Source: Ferrovum sp.
GTDB taxonomy: Bacteria; Pseudomonadota; Gammaproteobacteria; Burkholderiales; Ferrovaceae
DNA: 57,442 bases
NCBI GenBank assembly: GCA_019456405.1
Contig: WJXM01000019.1
Span: 1 to 57,442, forward strand
Direction of reading: 5' to 3'
The translations under genes were made by a program, and so were the position numbers. A model generated the notes under the pieces. That model had not been told where the DNA came from, ran no database searches, and saw nothing but the letters and a program-made list of their open reading frames with translations. The number at the start of each line of letters is the position of its first letter. The stretch's first letter is position 1. Shown here piece by piece: positions 1 through 9,074 of this stretch.

Positions 1-78
1 CGTCGCCGCTACGCGGAAAGGAAGGGGCTTCCACACCACAAAACTGTCAACTTACGGGCATTGAGCCCGCTGCGTTGA
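1..78 (+). CDS. C-terminal end of an unidentified protein (partial)
   Basis: An open frame enters from the left edge and stops with TGA at 76-78, giving 25 residues that are very basic (it begins RRRYAERKGLPHHK). The stop lies inside a nested inverted repeat and is followed by a terminator-like hairpin, as expected for a gene end. A strongly basic tail plus 3' hairpins would fit a transposase or TnpB-like gene, but no diagnostic motif is present in this fragment, so the identity is open. Confidence 0.35.
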   Translation, partial: RRRYAERKGLPHHKTVNLRALSPLR

Positions 79-82
79 CAGT
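43..82. repeat. Nested inverted repeat over the gene end
   Basis: ACTGTCAAC (43-51) and GTTGACAGT (74-82) are perfect 9-bp inverted copies. Between them lies a second stem, GGGC (56-59) with GCCC (65-68). The structure overlaps the last codons of the partial gene. It could fold in RNA or be a transposon-end hairpin. Confidence 0.55.
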
Positions 83-93
83 GCTGCTTCATC

Positions 94-116
94 CCCCTCG
101 TGAACGGAGGGGTTTT
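94..116 (+). terminator. Rho-independent terminator-like hairpin
   Basis: Stem CCCCTC (94-99) with GAGGGG (107-112), 7-nt loop, followed by TTTT (113-116). It lies 15 bp after the stop of the partial gene at the left edge and points rightward. The convergent fnr gene ends at 174. Confidence 0.6.
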
Positions 117-173
117 CACGCAAACAGCACTATTTGATAAATGAAAACGCAGACACTGAGGTCTTCTGACCCG

Positions 174-890
174 CTAATGTTGTGCTTCGGTCCTGCGCAA
201 TGCCAAGGCATTTCGATCGAGAATTTTCACCCGGCGTCCCCGTACTTCAAGTAACCCTTCATCATGGAAACGCGAAAGAAGACGGCTGACGGTTTCCAGT
301 TTAAGTCCCAGGTAACTGCCTATATCCTCCCGCGTCATGCGCAGGGTCATTTCTACAGAAGACTGGTGGCGGTGAGCATGGCGATTCGCCAAATCGATGA
401 GAAAATTGGCCAGTCGCTCCTCCGAACGCATGCTCCCGAGCAACATCATGACATTGTGTTCACGGACGATTTCCCGCGACAAATTTTTGTTGAACCGATG
501 CTGAAGGTTGACCATGACCTGTCCCAGTTGTTCAAACTGGTCAAAAGGAATGGTGCACACGGCGCTGTCTTCCAGAGCCACGGCATCACACACATGATGA
601 TCGCTGTGAATGGCTTCCAGACCCAGTAATTCCCCCATCATCTGAAACCCGGTGATCTGCCCCCGACCATCCTCATGAAGCAGCACCGTCTTGAAAAACC
701 CGGAACTGATGGCAAAGAGCGAACGAAAAGGGTCACCGACACGGTAAAGATAGTCTCCCTTGGACACAACTTGACGATGCTCCATGTGCTGATCGAGCAG
801 GTGAACCTCCTCGTCGCTCAACCCGGCGGGAAGACATAATTCACGGATGGTGCAACTACCGCATACCGATTTCAAGTCATGAAGATTCAT
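174..890 (-). CDS. fnr: FNR-family oxygen-sensing transcription regulator
   Basis: A 238-residue Crp/Fnr protein. Cys10, Cys13 and Cys19 plus Cys112 (in VCTIPF) align with the four [4Fe-4S] ligands of E. coli FNR (C20, C23, C29, C122), so oxygen sensing through a cluster is expected. A cyclic-nucleotide-binding-like beta roll covers about residues 30-150. The C-terminal helix-turn-helix (about 186-210) contains TREDIGSYLGLKLETVSRLL, with the E-SR contact residues of FNR that read TTGAT half sites. It likely controls genes for low-oxygen metabolism; targets inside this window were not identified. A weak ribosome site precedes the ATG, but the start agrees with the family. The family call is firm; the regulon is unknown. 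Confidence 0.93.
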   Translation of the reverse strand: MNLHDLKSVCGSCTIRELCLPAGLSDEEVHLLDQHMEHRQVVSKGDYLYRVGDPFRSLFAISSGFFKTVLLHEDGRGQITGFQMMGELLGLEAIHSDHHVCDAVALEDSAVCTIPFDQFEQLGQVMVNLQHRFNKNLSREIVREHNVMMLLGSMRSEERLANFLIDLANRHAHRHQSSVEMTLRMTREDIGSYLGLKLETVSRLLSRFHDEGLLEVRGRRVKILDRNALALRRTEAQH

Positions 891-1036
891 AATGGGGATA
901 TGATGCCTGATCCGAAAATGATTAATAAAATACCATCGGGTTTGACCTGTGTCATTGTACCCTTCCCTCTTCTTGAAAGGGAAAGCTTTTGTGCCACCCT
1001 GTCGCTGATGCCAACTTGATTTTCCACAAAAAACTC

Positions 1037-1065
1037 TTGCATCGACGGGCGCAAACCCTTATATT
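1037..1065 (+). promoter_or_regulatory. Sigma70 promoter of yceI-like gene
   Basis: TTGCAT (1037-1042) and TATATT (1060-1065) are separated by exactly 17 bp, about 35 bp before the yceI-like ATG. Good match in both boxes and spacing. Confidence 0.65.
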
Positions 1066-1100
1066 GTACGCATTCGTACTATTTACCCAGGAGACCCTTC

Positions 1101-1670
1101 ATGAAAAAAGCACGACTCATTCTCGCCTTGCTCGCACCCCTTTCCGCATCGGCTCACGCAGCCATGGATACCTATGCCACCGACCCCCATCATACCTTTG
1201 CCCGTTTCTCCTATAACCACCTCGGATTCAGCACTCAGTTGAGCCGCTTCGACAAGGTATCCGGAACGATCATGCTGGATACGGCGGCCAAAAAAGGGGC
1301 CGCCGATATCACGATCGATACCCGTTCCGTGAGTACCGGTTCTGACCATTTCAATGAGCATATTCAGGAAGCCGATTTTCTGGACACCGAGAAATTCCCT
1401 ACTGCCACTTTCAAGGGAGATTCCGTCAAATTTACCGGGGATACGCCCACCGAAATCGATGGGATTCTGACTCTGAAAGGCATCAGCCATCCCGTAGCAC
1501 TCAAGATCACCTCGTTCACATGCAAACTCCATCCCATGGTACTCAAGGAAGCCTGTGGGGGTGATGCGGAAACGCATGTCAAACGTTCCGACTTTGGCAT
1601 GAGCAAATATGTTCCCTATGTGGGTGATGACGTCACCATCACGGTTTCCGTCGAAGCCATCAAACAGTAA
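1101..1670 (+). CDS. YceI-family periplasmic protein
   Basis: 189 residues. The N-terminus has two lysines, a hydrophobic core and an Ala-rich cleavage site (SASAHA-A, about residue 21), a classic Sec signal peptide, so the product is periplasmic. The mature part has the YceI pattern: Y..DP.HT....NHLG at about 25-42, DHFNEHI..ADFLDTEKFPTATF at about 84-105, and G.LTLKG..HPV. YceI proteins form lipocalin-like beta barrels that bind polyisoprenoid-like molecules; the ligand here is unknown. It is transcribed alone from a clear promoter and converges on the gene ending at 1727. RBS AGGAG lies at 1089-1093. An extra CxxxxxxxxxC pair (CKLHPMVLKEAC) could form a disulfide. Confidence 0.9.
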   Translation: MKKARLILALLAPLSASAHAAMDTYATDPHHTFARFSYNHLGFSTQLSRFDKVSGTIMLDTAAKKGAADITIDTRSVSTGSDHFNEHIQEADFLDTEKFPTATFKGDSVKFTGDTPTEIDGILTLKGISHPVALKITSFTCKLHPMVLKEACGGDAETHVKRSDFGMSKYVPYVGDDVTITVSVEAIKQ

Positions 1671-1675
1671 CCGCA

Positions 1676-1705
1676 CTCCCCCTCGAAGCTTGCCCTCGGG
1701 GGGAG
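1676..1705. terminator. Possible bidirectional hairpin between convergent genes
   Basis: CTCCCCC (1676-1682) and GGGGGAG (1699-1705) can pair across a 16-nt loop right after the yceI stop. There is no clear T run, so terminator function is a guess from position. Confidence 0.35.
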
Positions 1706-1726
1706 GTCAAACAGACCGCCGTGGAT

Positions 1727-3580
1727 TCAATGCGGTCCCATTCGCATGACCCAGAGCATGACCACAACCATCACAGCCACCGCGCCCCAGACCACATAAA
1801 CCCAAGAGGAGCGTTCTGTCTCGGCAAAAGGATCGGTCAATGTCCGTTCAGCATTCGGTGGAAGTTGGGCCAGTTGAGTCAGGGAAGCTCCAAAAGGTAA
1901 GTTGATTTTTGCCCGGGCATTGATCGCCCACCCGTTGGCGTCGAGGATCGGACCCAAGGTGCGTGAATGCAACTTGAACCAAGCCAACAGGAGTGATGGT
2001 CCGGAAATCAGGAGCAAAACGCCCAAAAAAACAAACGGGATTTGCCAGAGCGCCAAAGAAAACAATCCGACTGCCACCGATGCCAGAGCAGTACCGATGG
2101 CCCCCACAGCCATGCCGATGGCCGCAAAAATGCCCGCAAACTTGCCCACATCAAAGGCCTGTTGCGCCATGGGGGGAGTACCCCCGGCAGCATTTTTAGG
2201 GGTCAGAGTCGCAGAACTGACCAATTTGTCATCCATGGCCTTGGCCCTACTGGAGGCAAATTTCTCGAACTGCTCGCTGATGGCACGGACCATCTTCTTG
2301 TAGGGTGACCAGAAAGCTTGGCGTAGACTGATGGGTTGCTCGATGATACGGGTAATCGTGGCATCCCAATCCTGCCCTTTGGCATCATAGAACACACCGT
2401 TTCGTCCCACCCGCAACTGGTCGGAATCTCCATCGGTAAAGGCAGCCGCAATGATGGTCTTCTGCCCAGCGCGCACGCAATCGCAATAAACCAGACAAAT
2501 ATTTGACAAATTTGCCAACAGCGCATGCCTGGCCGGGTCGTTCACCGTGATACACAGTTCACAGGAACGACTATCCAGATAAAGGGTTCCCGCCTGAAAA
2601 ATGGCTTGACCCGTGCGCGTATAAAATGCCTTGAACGAAACGAAATTATTCGCCAGAACCAGAAGATCTCGCACCAGTCGAACCAATTTTTCCAAATCCC
2701 GAACCGTTTCGTTTTCCGTATCTGCAGGACTGGCCCCTTGCCAGGCCGAGAATTCTGCAAAAGCGTCCTTGAGTTGTGTCCATTCACTCTCGCCCAGTGT
2801 GGTGCACTCTCCCAAAAGCGGAACGACGACCTGAGTCCGAAAAGAAGCCATGGCTCCCGCCCAGGCAGGGTTGAGCCCTTCGGTCAGAGGGAGGCGTCCC
2901 ATGGGGTCAACAAGGGCTAAAGGCCACTCCAGCAGCGCTTCCTGGGCAACGCTGGAAGAAGAGAATACGGCTTGATGTTGCGCCTCCGTGACGACTTCGG
3001 CACATTCTCTCCCTTCAAAGGCCAGAATACGACAGCGCAAGTAATAGTCATCCAGTTTACCCGCCACCTTTTGCAAGGTCAGATACCCATCAGGAGTTTT
3101 TTCCCCCAAGGGCAAATTTGCAGGGCGGGCATCTTCCCAGGCGGTGTGGAGGCGAGCCATGAAACGCGTCTGTGCCTGTTCAACATCAGCAACAGTCAAC
3201 GGATCGAACTCGGTCTTGCCCAAATCTGCCAACAACTGACGGGCCTGTTCAGCCAGTGCACGTCCTGCCTCATCATCGCGCAGATGGCTCACCCTCAGGC
3301 ACTCCTGGGGTTGAACCAGAATTTCCGGATCGGTCAATCGATTCACCACCCAGTCGATGGCCGCCAAAAGTTCAGGGGCCCGCACATGTCCGTCCTGGTC
3401 CGTATCGATCAAACTCAGCGTGCGTTCGTCAAATTGTAGCCCCTTGACCGGACAGGACAAAGCAACCCACAATTTTTGATTCAACTGCTTGAGTTCAAGC
3501 AAGTCTGATGCGGTCTCAATCTTGACCTGGTCAAATCCACCGGCCCGAAAAAAACGCCAAACCTTTGGTGTCTCCGTCAT
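1727..3580 (-). CDS. Conserved hypothetical membrane protein with an EF-hand loop
   Basis: About 617 residues from the ATG at 3580, chosen because GGAG lies 6 nt upstream; an in-frame ATG at 3586 and a TTG at 3604 are less well placed. Residues 59-70 (DTDQDGHVRAPE) match an EF-hand calcium loop at positions 1, 3, 5, 6, 8 and 12. The long middle part is soluble-looking, with no motif I recognise. The C-terminus has two closely spaced hydrophobic segments (about 475-540) and a last one ending WVYVVWGAVAVMVVVMLWVM, so three membrane spans near the end, with the bulk probably cytoplasmic. It lies 30 bp downstream of the chemoreceptor gene on the same strand and may be co-transcribed. Function unknown; calcium binding is an inference. 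Confidence 0.8.
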   Translation of the reverse strand: MTETPKVWRFFRAGGFDQVKIETASDLLELKQLNQKLWVALSCPVKGLQFDERTLSLIDTDQDGHVRAPELLAAIDWVVNRLTDPEILVQPQECLRVSHLRDDEAGRALAEQARQLLADLGKTEFDPLTVADVEQAQTRFMARLHTAWEDARPANLPLGEKTPDGYLTLQKVAGKLDDYYLRCRILAFEGRECAEVVTEAQHQAVFSSSSVAQEALLEWPLALVDPMGRLPLTEGLNPAWAGAMASFRTQVVVPLLGECTTLGESEWTQLKDAFAEFSAWQGASPADTENETVRDLEKLVRLVRDLLVLANNFVSFKAFYTRTGQAIFQAGTLYLDSRSCELCITVNDPARHALLANLSNICLVYCDCVRAGQKTIIAAAFTDGDSDQLRVGRNGVFYDAKGQDWDATITRIIEQPISLRQAFWSPYKKMVRAISEQFEKFASSRAKAMDDKLVSSATLTPKNAAGGTPPMAQQAFDVGKFAGIFAAIGMAVGAIGTALASVAVGLFSLALWQIPFVFLGVLLLISGPSLLLAWFKLHSRTLGPILDANGWAINARAKINLPFGASLTQLAQLPPNAERTLTDPFAETERSSWVYVVWGAVAVMVVVMLWVMRMGPH

Positions 3581-3610
3581 ACTCATCTCCAAAACTCCGA
3601 TCAACTCTCC

Positions 3611-5062
3611 CTACATATGGGGATGCTTGTCACGCACCATCTGGGCCAGAAATTTCATCACTTCCAGACTGGCTTGTTCGGCTTTTTCCATGAACAGAAT
3701 GATGCGGTCATGGGTATCGGGGTCTTCCAGCCATTTACCCACCATCAGATGAGAAACCTCATGAATATTGTCATGAACCTTGGCATGAGGGGTTTCCAGC
3801 AATCGAAAAGCCTGGAGAGAGCCAAAATCTTGCCGACCCACGCCGTCATACCACTGCCCCAACCGACAGTGGTGATGATCCACCGCCACCGCCTGAACTG
3901 CTGCTTGATCTTCCACCCGATTGAGCATGACGTAGGCCTGTTGTTTGTAGATGAGGTGATCCACCTTGATCAGGGAGGTGAAACTCAAATCATGGGCATA
4001 AGTTGCATCGCTCAACGTTTTATTGGCAGAATCATTGAAGGAGGCGAAGCGTTCGGCCATCTGACCGATGACGTGTAGCGATTGCACCGCATTCAGGCGC
4101 ATTTCTTCAGAATCCGCCTGCATCTCCCGCGTTTCCTGCTGCAAGGTTTCCATGATCTGGCCGATGGACCTCGAAGCATGCTTGGTATTCTCAGCTAACT
4201 TTCTCACTTCATCCGCTACCACGGCAAAGCCCCTTCCTGCCTCTCCCGCTCGAGCCGCCTCGATCGCCGCATTGAGTGCCAGCAGGTTGGTTTGATCGGC
4301 AATGGAAGTAATGAGTGCGACGGCCTGACGAATGTCTGTACTGCGCGAATTCAATTGCAACAAAGTCTGGTTGGCAGAATCCACCCGACGGGCAATATCA
4401 TCCAGGCGCTGAACGACTTCCGCCACGAGCGACTTCCCGACATCCGCATCAGTGCACGTTTGAGTGGCCTGATCCGTGACTGCGCGCATACGCTCCGTGA
4501 TCAGATACATGTCCTCTTGGGTGGAAGCCAGATTGGGCAGCAAATTACGCGTATTAAGATCATGAGCCCGTGAAATGAGTCCATGATAAATCGATTTGCG
4601 CTTCTGATCTGCCATGGCAGCCAGCAAAATATTCTGGTTTTCCAACCCCTTTCGAAATCCTCCGTGCAACCCGGCGGAAAGGGTCGTACGATAGTATCTT
4701 CCTTCAAGATTGGCTCGGAAGGTGGTTTCTTGTTCACGAAAAAAGGCCCCCAACTGGTCAAGCATATCATTGACGTTCCAACACAGTTCTCCCAGTTCCC
4801 CCGTATCATCGACACCCAGGATACGGCTGTTGAAACGTCCTTGGGCGACCTCACGCACCACCGTATTGAGTTTATCGAGCGGGTTCATCCATCGGGTCAA
4901 AATGCGCAACGAAAGCCAAGGCAAAAACAATGCGGGAAGCACCCCCCCCCATAACCAGGGGGAAACCATCCCAAAACCTGCCGTCAATCCCACCATCAGG
5001 CTCACCCAGACAGCCTGTATCAAGCAAATCAAGGTCATTCTGCCAATCAAGGAGTGGGTCAT
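3611..5062 (-). CDS. Methyl-accepting chemotaxis protein with CZB zinc-binding tail
   Basis: 483 residues from ATG at 5062 (a TTG at 5080 is also in frame). Two hydrophobic segments at the start form a membrane hairpin with almost no periplasmic loop, followed by a HAMP-like stretch ([20 protein letters not shown]). The signalling tip is canonical: [36 protein letters not shown]. The C-terminus is a chemoreceptor zinc-binding (CZB) domain with the [11 protein letters not shown] motif and downstream HAKVHD, plus an upstream DHLIYK histidine. With no periplasmic sensor of its own and a PAS protein encoded just upstream, it probably transduces an intracellular signal. CZB domains bind zinc and can respond to oxidants; that role here is inferred. 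Confidence 0.9.
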   Translation of the reverse strand: MTHSLIGRMTLICLIQAVWVSLMVGLTAGFGMVSPWLWGGVLPALFLPWLSLRILTRWMNPLDKLNTVVREVAQGRFNSRILGVDDTGELGELCWNVNDMLDQLGAFFREQETTFRANLEGRYYRTTLSAGLHGGFRKGLENQNILLAAMADQKRKSIYHGLISRAHDLNTRNLLPNLASTQEDMYLITERMRAVTDQATQTCTDADVGKSLVAEVVQRLDDIARRVDSANQTLLQLNSRSTDIRQAVALITSIADQTNLLALNAAIEAARAGEAGRGFAVVADEVRKLAENTKHASRSIGQIMETLQQETREMQADSEEMRLNAVQSLHVIGQMAERFASFNDSANKTLSDATYAHDLSFTSLIKVDHLIYKQQAYVMLNRVEDQAAVQAVAVDHHHCRLGQWYDGVGRQDFGSLQAFRLLETPHAKVHDNIHEVSHLMVGKWLEDPDTHDRIILFMEKAEQASLEVMKFLAQMVRDKHPHM

Positions 5063-5107
5063 GGTCCGAGATATCCTCAAATAAATAGTTGGAGTGCCCC
5101 TAATGGA

Positions 5108-5626
5108 TCAGATCGAGAGGATAAACTCGTCATAACCCATTCCCTTATCCGCCAATATCTTCAACAGCACTTGAGTGGAAGCTTCGATGGCATCCCGTGC
5201 CCCTGCTTTTTTCTCGATTTCCAGCAGTGCCTGGTACAGGCCCGTCATCACCTTGACCCCCTCGGCTCTGGGTTTGCGCCGTACGGAAAAATAACCCTCG
5301 ATTTGACCCGACAGATCAAAGAGCGGAGTAACATTGGCAAAGACCCAGTAAAAACTTCCATCCTTGGCCAGGTTTTTAACATAGGCATGACACTCATCCC
5401 CCCCGGAAATGACATCCCAGAGTAGTTTGAACACGCATCGGGGCATATCGGGATGACGAATGATATTGTGTTGCACCCCAACCAATTCCTGCCAGGTATA
5501 GCCTGAAAACTCGATAAAGATGCGATTCCCGTAGGTAATACGGCCCTTGACATCAGTCATCGAAACAATAAAGTCATTATCACGCATGACTTTTTCTACT
5601 TGAGTGGGCGATAACTTGTTTTTCAT
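5108..5626 (-). CDS. PAS-domain aerotaxis sensor (Aer-like N-terminal half)
   Basis: 172 residues. One PAS domain covers about residues 10-120, with the Aer-type features NDFIVSMTDVKGRITYGN, FSGYTWQELVG, HNIIRHPDMPR and the WDVISGG helix; Aer proteins bind FAD in this fold and sense redox state. The remaining about 50 residues are helical. There is no membrane segment and no signalling domain. The next gene, 45 bp downstream on the same strand, is a chemoreceptor without a sensor domain, so the two together look like an Aer receptor split into two proteins. An extended -10 promoter lies about 60 bp upstream. Confidence 0.87.
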   Translation of the reverse strand: MKNKLSPTQVEKVMRDNDFIVSMTDVKGRITYGNRIFIEFSGYTWQELVGVQHNIIRHPDMPRCVFKLLWDVISGGDECHAYVKNLAKDGSFYWVFANVTPLFDLSGQIEGYFSVRRKPRAEGVKVMTGLYQALLEIEKKAGARDAIEASTQVLLKILADKGMGYDEFILSI

Positions 5627-5684
5627 GAATCAATCTCTGGTCGGCATGAAAGGTCCGGGAGGGCAAGCGTTACAGTCCCAGAGG

Positions 5685-5693
5685 ATTCTAGCA
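5685..5693 (-). promoter_or_regulatory. Extended -10 promoter for the PAS/chemoreceptor pair
   Basis: Read leftward the sequence is TGCTAGAAT, an extended -10 element, about 60 bp before the PAS gene. The -35 region is weak. Confidence 0.4.
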
Positions 5694-5808
5694 TGGTCTT
5701 TTTAGAATCAGTGCCTGATCAGGACAGATTTTCCTCGTTTTCTGCTATCCTGAACGCTTATCATGAACTCTTCGAACGTGTTTTTCATCCTTACCGGATC
5801 CGTGTCCC

Positions 5809-6246
5809 ATGCGCTTCAAAAATATTCTTGGTTTCAAGGGTCGCATCCTGAGAATTTACGGTTCCATGATCGACCTCATTGTCGTGTTCCTGATCATGGT
5901 GATGCTGATCACCTTGGGCGTAGCGCTATTCAGCGTTCTGGTGGATCTTTATGATGCATTGCGTAATTTGCGGCACGAAATTGCCATCCAAACTCTGGTC
6001 GAGTCGATTCTGTCCGTCTTCGTCCTGATCGAACTGTTTCGCAGTTTCACCGATTATTTGGAATTTCACCGCTTGCGCTTGCGTGTCATTTCCGAAGTCG
6101 CCATCGTCTTTGTGCTGCGTGATGTGTTCATTGGACTCTACAGCCACAGCCTGGAATGGCGCGACATTCTGGCGCTGAGTCTGCTTATTGCCGTTCTGGT
6201 GGGTACCCGGGTTGCTTCCCTCTTTTTCCCCCCTCCCCAGGAGTGA
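5809..6246 (+). CDS. psiE: PsiE-family membrane protein
   Basis: 145 residues with four predicted membrane spans (about 18-42, 60-80, 92-108, 118-136). The layout and the conserved patches (YGSMIDLIVVFLI, LELFRSFTDYLEFHR-like, REVFIGLY-like as RDVFIGLYS) fit the PsiE phosphate-starvation-inducible family, whose biochemical function is unknown. The start follows a GGAT ribosome site. The stop is 2 bp before the sppA start, so the two genes are probably co-transcribed. No Pho box was recognised upstream. Confidence 0.75.
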   Translation: MRFKNILGFKGRILRIYGSMIDLIVVFLIMVMLITLGVALFSVLVDLYDALRNLRHEIAIQTLVESILSVFVLIELFRSFTDYLEFHRLRLRVISEVAIVFVLRDVFIGLYSHSLEWRDILALSLLIAVLVGTRVASLFFPPPQE

Positions 6247-6248
6247 AC

Positions 6249-8117
6249 ATGGCATCCCTGTTTCGTTGGCTGGGGCGTTCCCTGTACTGGATCTGGCGTG
6301 GGTTGATGGGCTTTGGTCAACTGGCTGTCAGTCTTGCATTTGTGTTGCTTTTGGCCGCAAGCCTGACAACTTACCTGAGTAACCGTATTCCGGCCCCCAA
6401 GCCAAAAACCACTCTGGTCATTGATTTGAACGCTCATCTGGTGGAACAGGCGGCCCCTCGTACCGATAATCTTCTGAGTGCAAGCCTGTTACATCAAACG
6501 GATTCCGGAGATATCGAGTTGCGCGATGTTCTGGCAGCTCTGGATGCAGCGGCTCAGGATCCCGCCATCGATCGTGTGCTACTCAAGACCGATGGTCTGC
6601 AAGTTTCGGGAATCGCCATCCTGCACGAAGTCGCCCACGCGTTGGACCACTTCAAAAAAACCGGGAAACCTGTCATCGCCTGGGCTGACCATTATGATCA
6701 GCGCCAATATTTTCTGGCAGCTCATGCAGATCGTCTCTATCTCGACCCTTTGGGGCAGGTACTCTTTCAAGGATTTGGGCATTATCGCAATTATTACCGT
6801 GACGCCCTCGATCGTTTGGGAATCAAGGTCAACCTGATTCGGGTGGGCACCTACAAGAGTTTCGGCGAATCTTACGTCGCCAACGGCCCCTCGCCCGCCG
6901 CTTTGGAAGCGGATCAAACCCTCTACCACGCACTTTGGGCAGATTTTGATCAGTCCATAGAAAACGCACGCCACCAACCCGCCGGCATGATCGACCAGTC
7001 CATCGATCACCTTCCCCAGGATCTCGCCGCACTGCAAGGCAATGCCGCCAAACTCGCTCTTTCCCAGCGTTGGGTCGATGCTCTGGTCACCCCCGACGAA
7101 CTGACCAACTTATTGAAAAAAAATGGCCATGAGGATGGAAAGGCCAAGGATTTTCGCCAAATTTCTCTGGATGACTATGTTTCCCGTCTTCCCGATCCCA
7201 AAAGCGATGATGGCGTTGCCGTGATCGTCGCCGAGGGGGAAATACAGGACGGGGATGCACCAGCCGGGACGATTGGGGGAACCACCACCGCAGACCTGGT
7301 TCGGGCAGCACGGGAAGACGATCAGGTCAAGGCCTTGGTGCTGCGCGTCGATTCGCCCGGGGGCAGTGCCCATGCTTCGGAACTGATTCGGCGCGAGTTG
7401 GCCCTCACCCAGGCGGCGGGGAAGCCTGTGGTGGTATCCATGGGCAATCTGGCGGCCTCCGGAGGATACTGGCTTTCCTTATCTGCAGATGAAGTCATTG
7501 CCGACCCGGATACGGTAACGGGTTCCATCGGCGTGTTTGCATTGATTCCCACCGCTGATGGTCTCATGAACAAGGCAGGCATTCATACCGGGGGGGTCAC
7601 CACAACCTGGCTGAGCGATGCCGACAATCTGTTGCGCCCCTTGAATCCTCGCTTCACCCAGATCCTGCAAAGCAGTGTGAATCATCTCTACCAGGACTTC
7701 ATTCAGCGTACAGCCACCGCCCGCCGGCTTTCTCCTCAAGCCGTCGATACGGTCGCTCAAGGTCGGGTATGGACCGGATCCCAGGCTTTGAATTACCATC
7801 TGATCGATCATCTCGGTCTGTTTCAGGATGCACTGAAGAGTGCACGCAGACGTGCACATCTGGCGGAAAATTCCCCTGTTCACTATTACGATCCCAACCC
7901 CAGCCCCTGGCAACGTTGGCTCAACCTGATTGGACAAAGTTTGTTGCCCAATCCCCTGGTCACCTGGTTATCTCAGGGGACACTCGCGCTGAACCCGGCG
8001 CTGACAGTCGCCTCATCTTCCCAAATGCAGACTGATCTGGGCGTCCTGATCAGCCCGTTGCTGAAAGGGACTGCCCCTTTCATTCCCCTCACGCACTGTT
8101 TGTGTCAAATACCTTGA
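6249..8117 (+). CDS. sppA: Signal peptide peptidase SppA (long form)
   Basis: 622 residues from ATG at 6249, which has AGGAG 7 bp upstream; the open frame reaches further left but overlaps psiE. One N-terminal membrane span (about 15-40) anchors the protein with its protease domains outside. It is the two-domain, 67K type: the general-base lysine is in GTYKSFGES (about residue 202) and the nucleophilic serine in NLAASGGYW (about residue 404), so both catalytic residues are present. SppA degrades signal peptides left in the membrane after secretion. The last about 60 residues, following LGLFQDALKSARRRAHL, are not typical and end LTHCLCQIP. Confidence 0.93.
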   Translation: MASLFRWLGRSLYWIWRGLMGFGQLAVSLAFVLLLAASLTTYLSNRIPAPKPKTTLVIDLNAHLVEQAAPRTDNLLSASLLHQTDSGDIELRDVLAALDAAAQDPAIDRVLLKTDGLQVSGIAILHEVAHALDHFKKTGKPVIAWADHYDQRQYFLAAHADRLYLDPLGQVLFQGFGHYRNYYRDALDRLGIKVNLIRVGTYKSFGESYVANGPSPAALEADQTLYHALWADFDQSIENARHQPAGMIDQSIDHLPQDLAALQGNAAKLALSQRWVDALVTPDELTNLLKKNGHEDGKAKDFRQISLDDYVSRLPDPKSDDGVAVIVAEGEIQDGDAPAGTIGGTTTADLVRAAREDDQVKALVLRVDSPGGSAHASELIRRELALTQAAGKPVVVSMGNLAASGGYWLSLSADEVIADPDTVTGSIGVFALIPTADGLMNKAGIHTGGVTTTWLSDADNLLRPLNPRFTQILQSSVNHLYQDFIQRTATARRLSPQAVDTVAQGRVWTGSQALNYHLIDHLGLFQDALKSARRRAHLAENSPVHYYDPNPSPWQRWLNLIGQSLLPNPLVTWLSQGTLALNPALTVASSSQMQTDLGVLISPLLKGTAPFIPLTHCLCQIP

Positions 8118-8120
8118 GCC

Positions 8121-8639
8121 ATGTATATCCACTGGGATAAGTCCTACGAAATTGGAAACCCTCTGATCGATACGGAGCATCGTCTCTTGATCATGCTCTT
8201 TCGCAAACTGGACGTGGCGATAAAATCTGCAGAATCCGAAGCCACCCTCATGCGCATCCTGTTCGAGATCAAGAAATTTGCAGACTTTCACTTCACCAGC
8301 GAAGAGAATCTGATGCATGAGATAGGCTATTCCGGGACCGAGGCCCATGAGGCAATCCATTCGGCCTTGTTGGCACAACTGGAAGTCATGATCGGACGCG
8401 TGAGCAAGAAAAGAGAAATGCCTGACGATCTACTCTATTTCATGAATGAATGGATCCTCCGGCATATTGCCCTGGAAGACCAGAACATCGCGGACTTTGC
8501 CCGTTTTTCCGAGCATCGCCCCATAGGAGAATTCACTTACCCCGAGTATTTGTGCCATCCCGAGTTTTTCTCCCACTCTTCTTCCTTTGCTGTTCATCCA
8601 GAAAAACAGAATGGACCGGACCATACAAAACACGAGTAA
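8121..8639 (+). CDS. Bacteriohemerythrin
   Basis: 172 residues starting 3 bp after the sppA stop. The hemerythrin di-iron ligands are visible: H4W entry, DTEH (His20), HFTSEE, EAHEAIH and LRHIALEDQNIADF. It is a single-domain oxygen-binding protein; such proteins deliver oxygen to oxidases or buffer it in microaerobic cells. The family usually ends soon after the last ligand helix; here about 40 more residues follow without recognisable motif. Its stop overlaps the next start (TAATG), suggesting translational coupling. Confidence 0.9.
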   Translation: MYIHWDKSYEIGNPLIDTEHRLLIMLFRKLDVAIKSAESEATLMRILFEIKKFADFHFTSEENLMHEIGYSGTEAHEAIHSALLAQLEVMIGRVSKKREMPDDLLYFMNEWILRHIALEDQNIADFARFSEHRPIGEFTYPEYLCHPEFFSHSSSFAVHPEKQNGPDHTKHE

Positions 8640-9046
8640 TGATGAAATTGACTGTCGAATATGGCACCCCCATCCTGAGCGAAATGCGCGGGATGCCTGC
8701 GGCTACTTACCGCTCATTTCATGGTTTGGTCCATCGTGCGGATTCACCCCTGTTTCTGCCCATCCGTTCCCTGCAGGTATTGGCCATTCTCGAACACCAT
8801 GAAATCACCTTTCTCCATCAGGATAACAAACAGCGCGCTCTTCTACGCTGGATTCACTTCCGTCCACAGGACCGTCTGGACCTTCAATCCCCCGTTCAGT
8901 TTGAAGTCCACTACTATCATCCTCAGGGCCTGGAACTGAAGGTACGGCTCCCGGCAGAATTTGAGCGGGCTTTGGCCCAACTCGAAGAAAAAAATCCTGT
9001 CCGTCCCCTCACCCCCTACGTTTCACCGTTTCCTCTGAAAAAATAG
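8639..9046 (+). CDS. Hypothetical protein, coupled to bacteriohemerythrin
   Basis: 135 residues; starts with two adjacent ATG codons, the first overlapping the hemerythrin stop. The sequence is soluble, rich in histidine and proline, with no membrane segment or recognised motif. The beta-strand-like patches (YGTPILSEM, QFEVHYYHPQGLELKVRL) suggest a compact fold. Coupling implies a role linked to hemerythrin or only shared transcription. Function not recognised. Confidence 0.7.
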   Translation: MMKLTVEYGTPILSEMRGMPAATYRSFHGLVHRADSPLFLPIRSLQVLAILEHHEITFLHQDNKQRALLRWIHFRPQDRLDLQSPVQFEVHYYHPQGLELKVRLPAEFERALAQLEEKNPVRPLTPYVSPFPLKK

Positions 9047-9074
9047 CGTTTTCTGCGCCATATCTCATAAAAAC

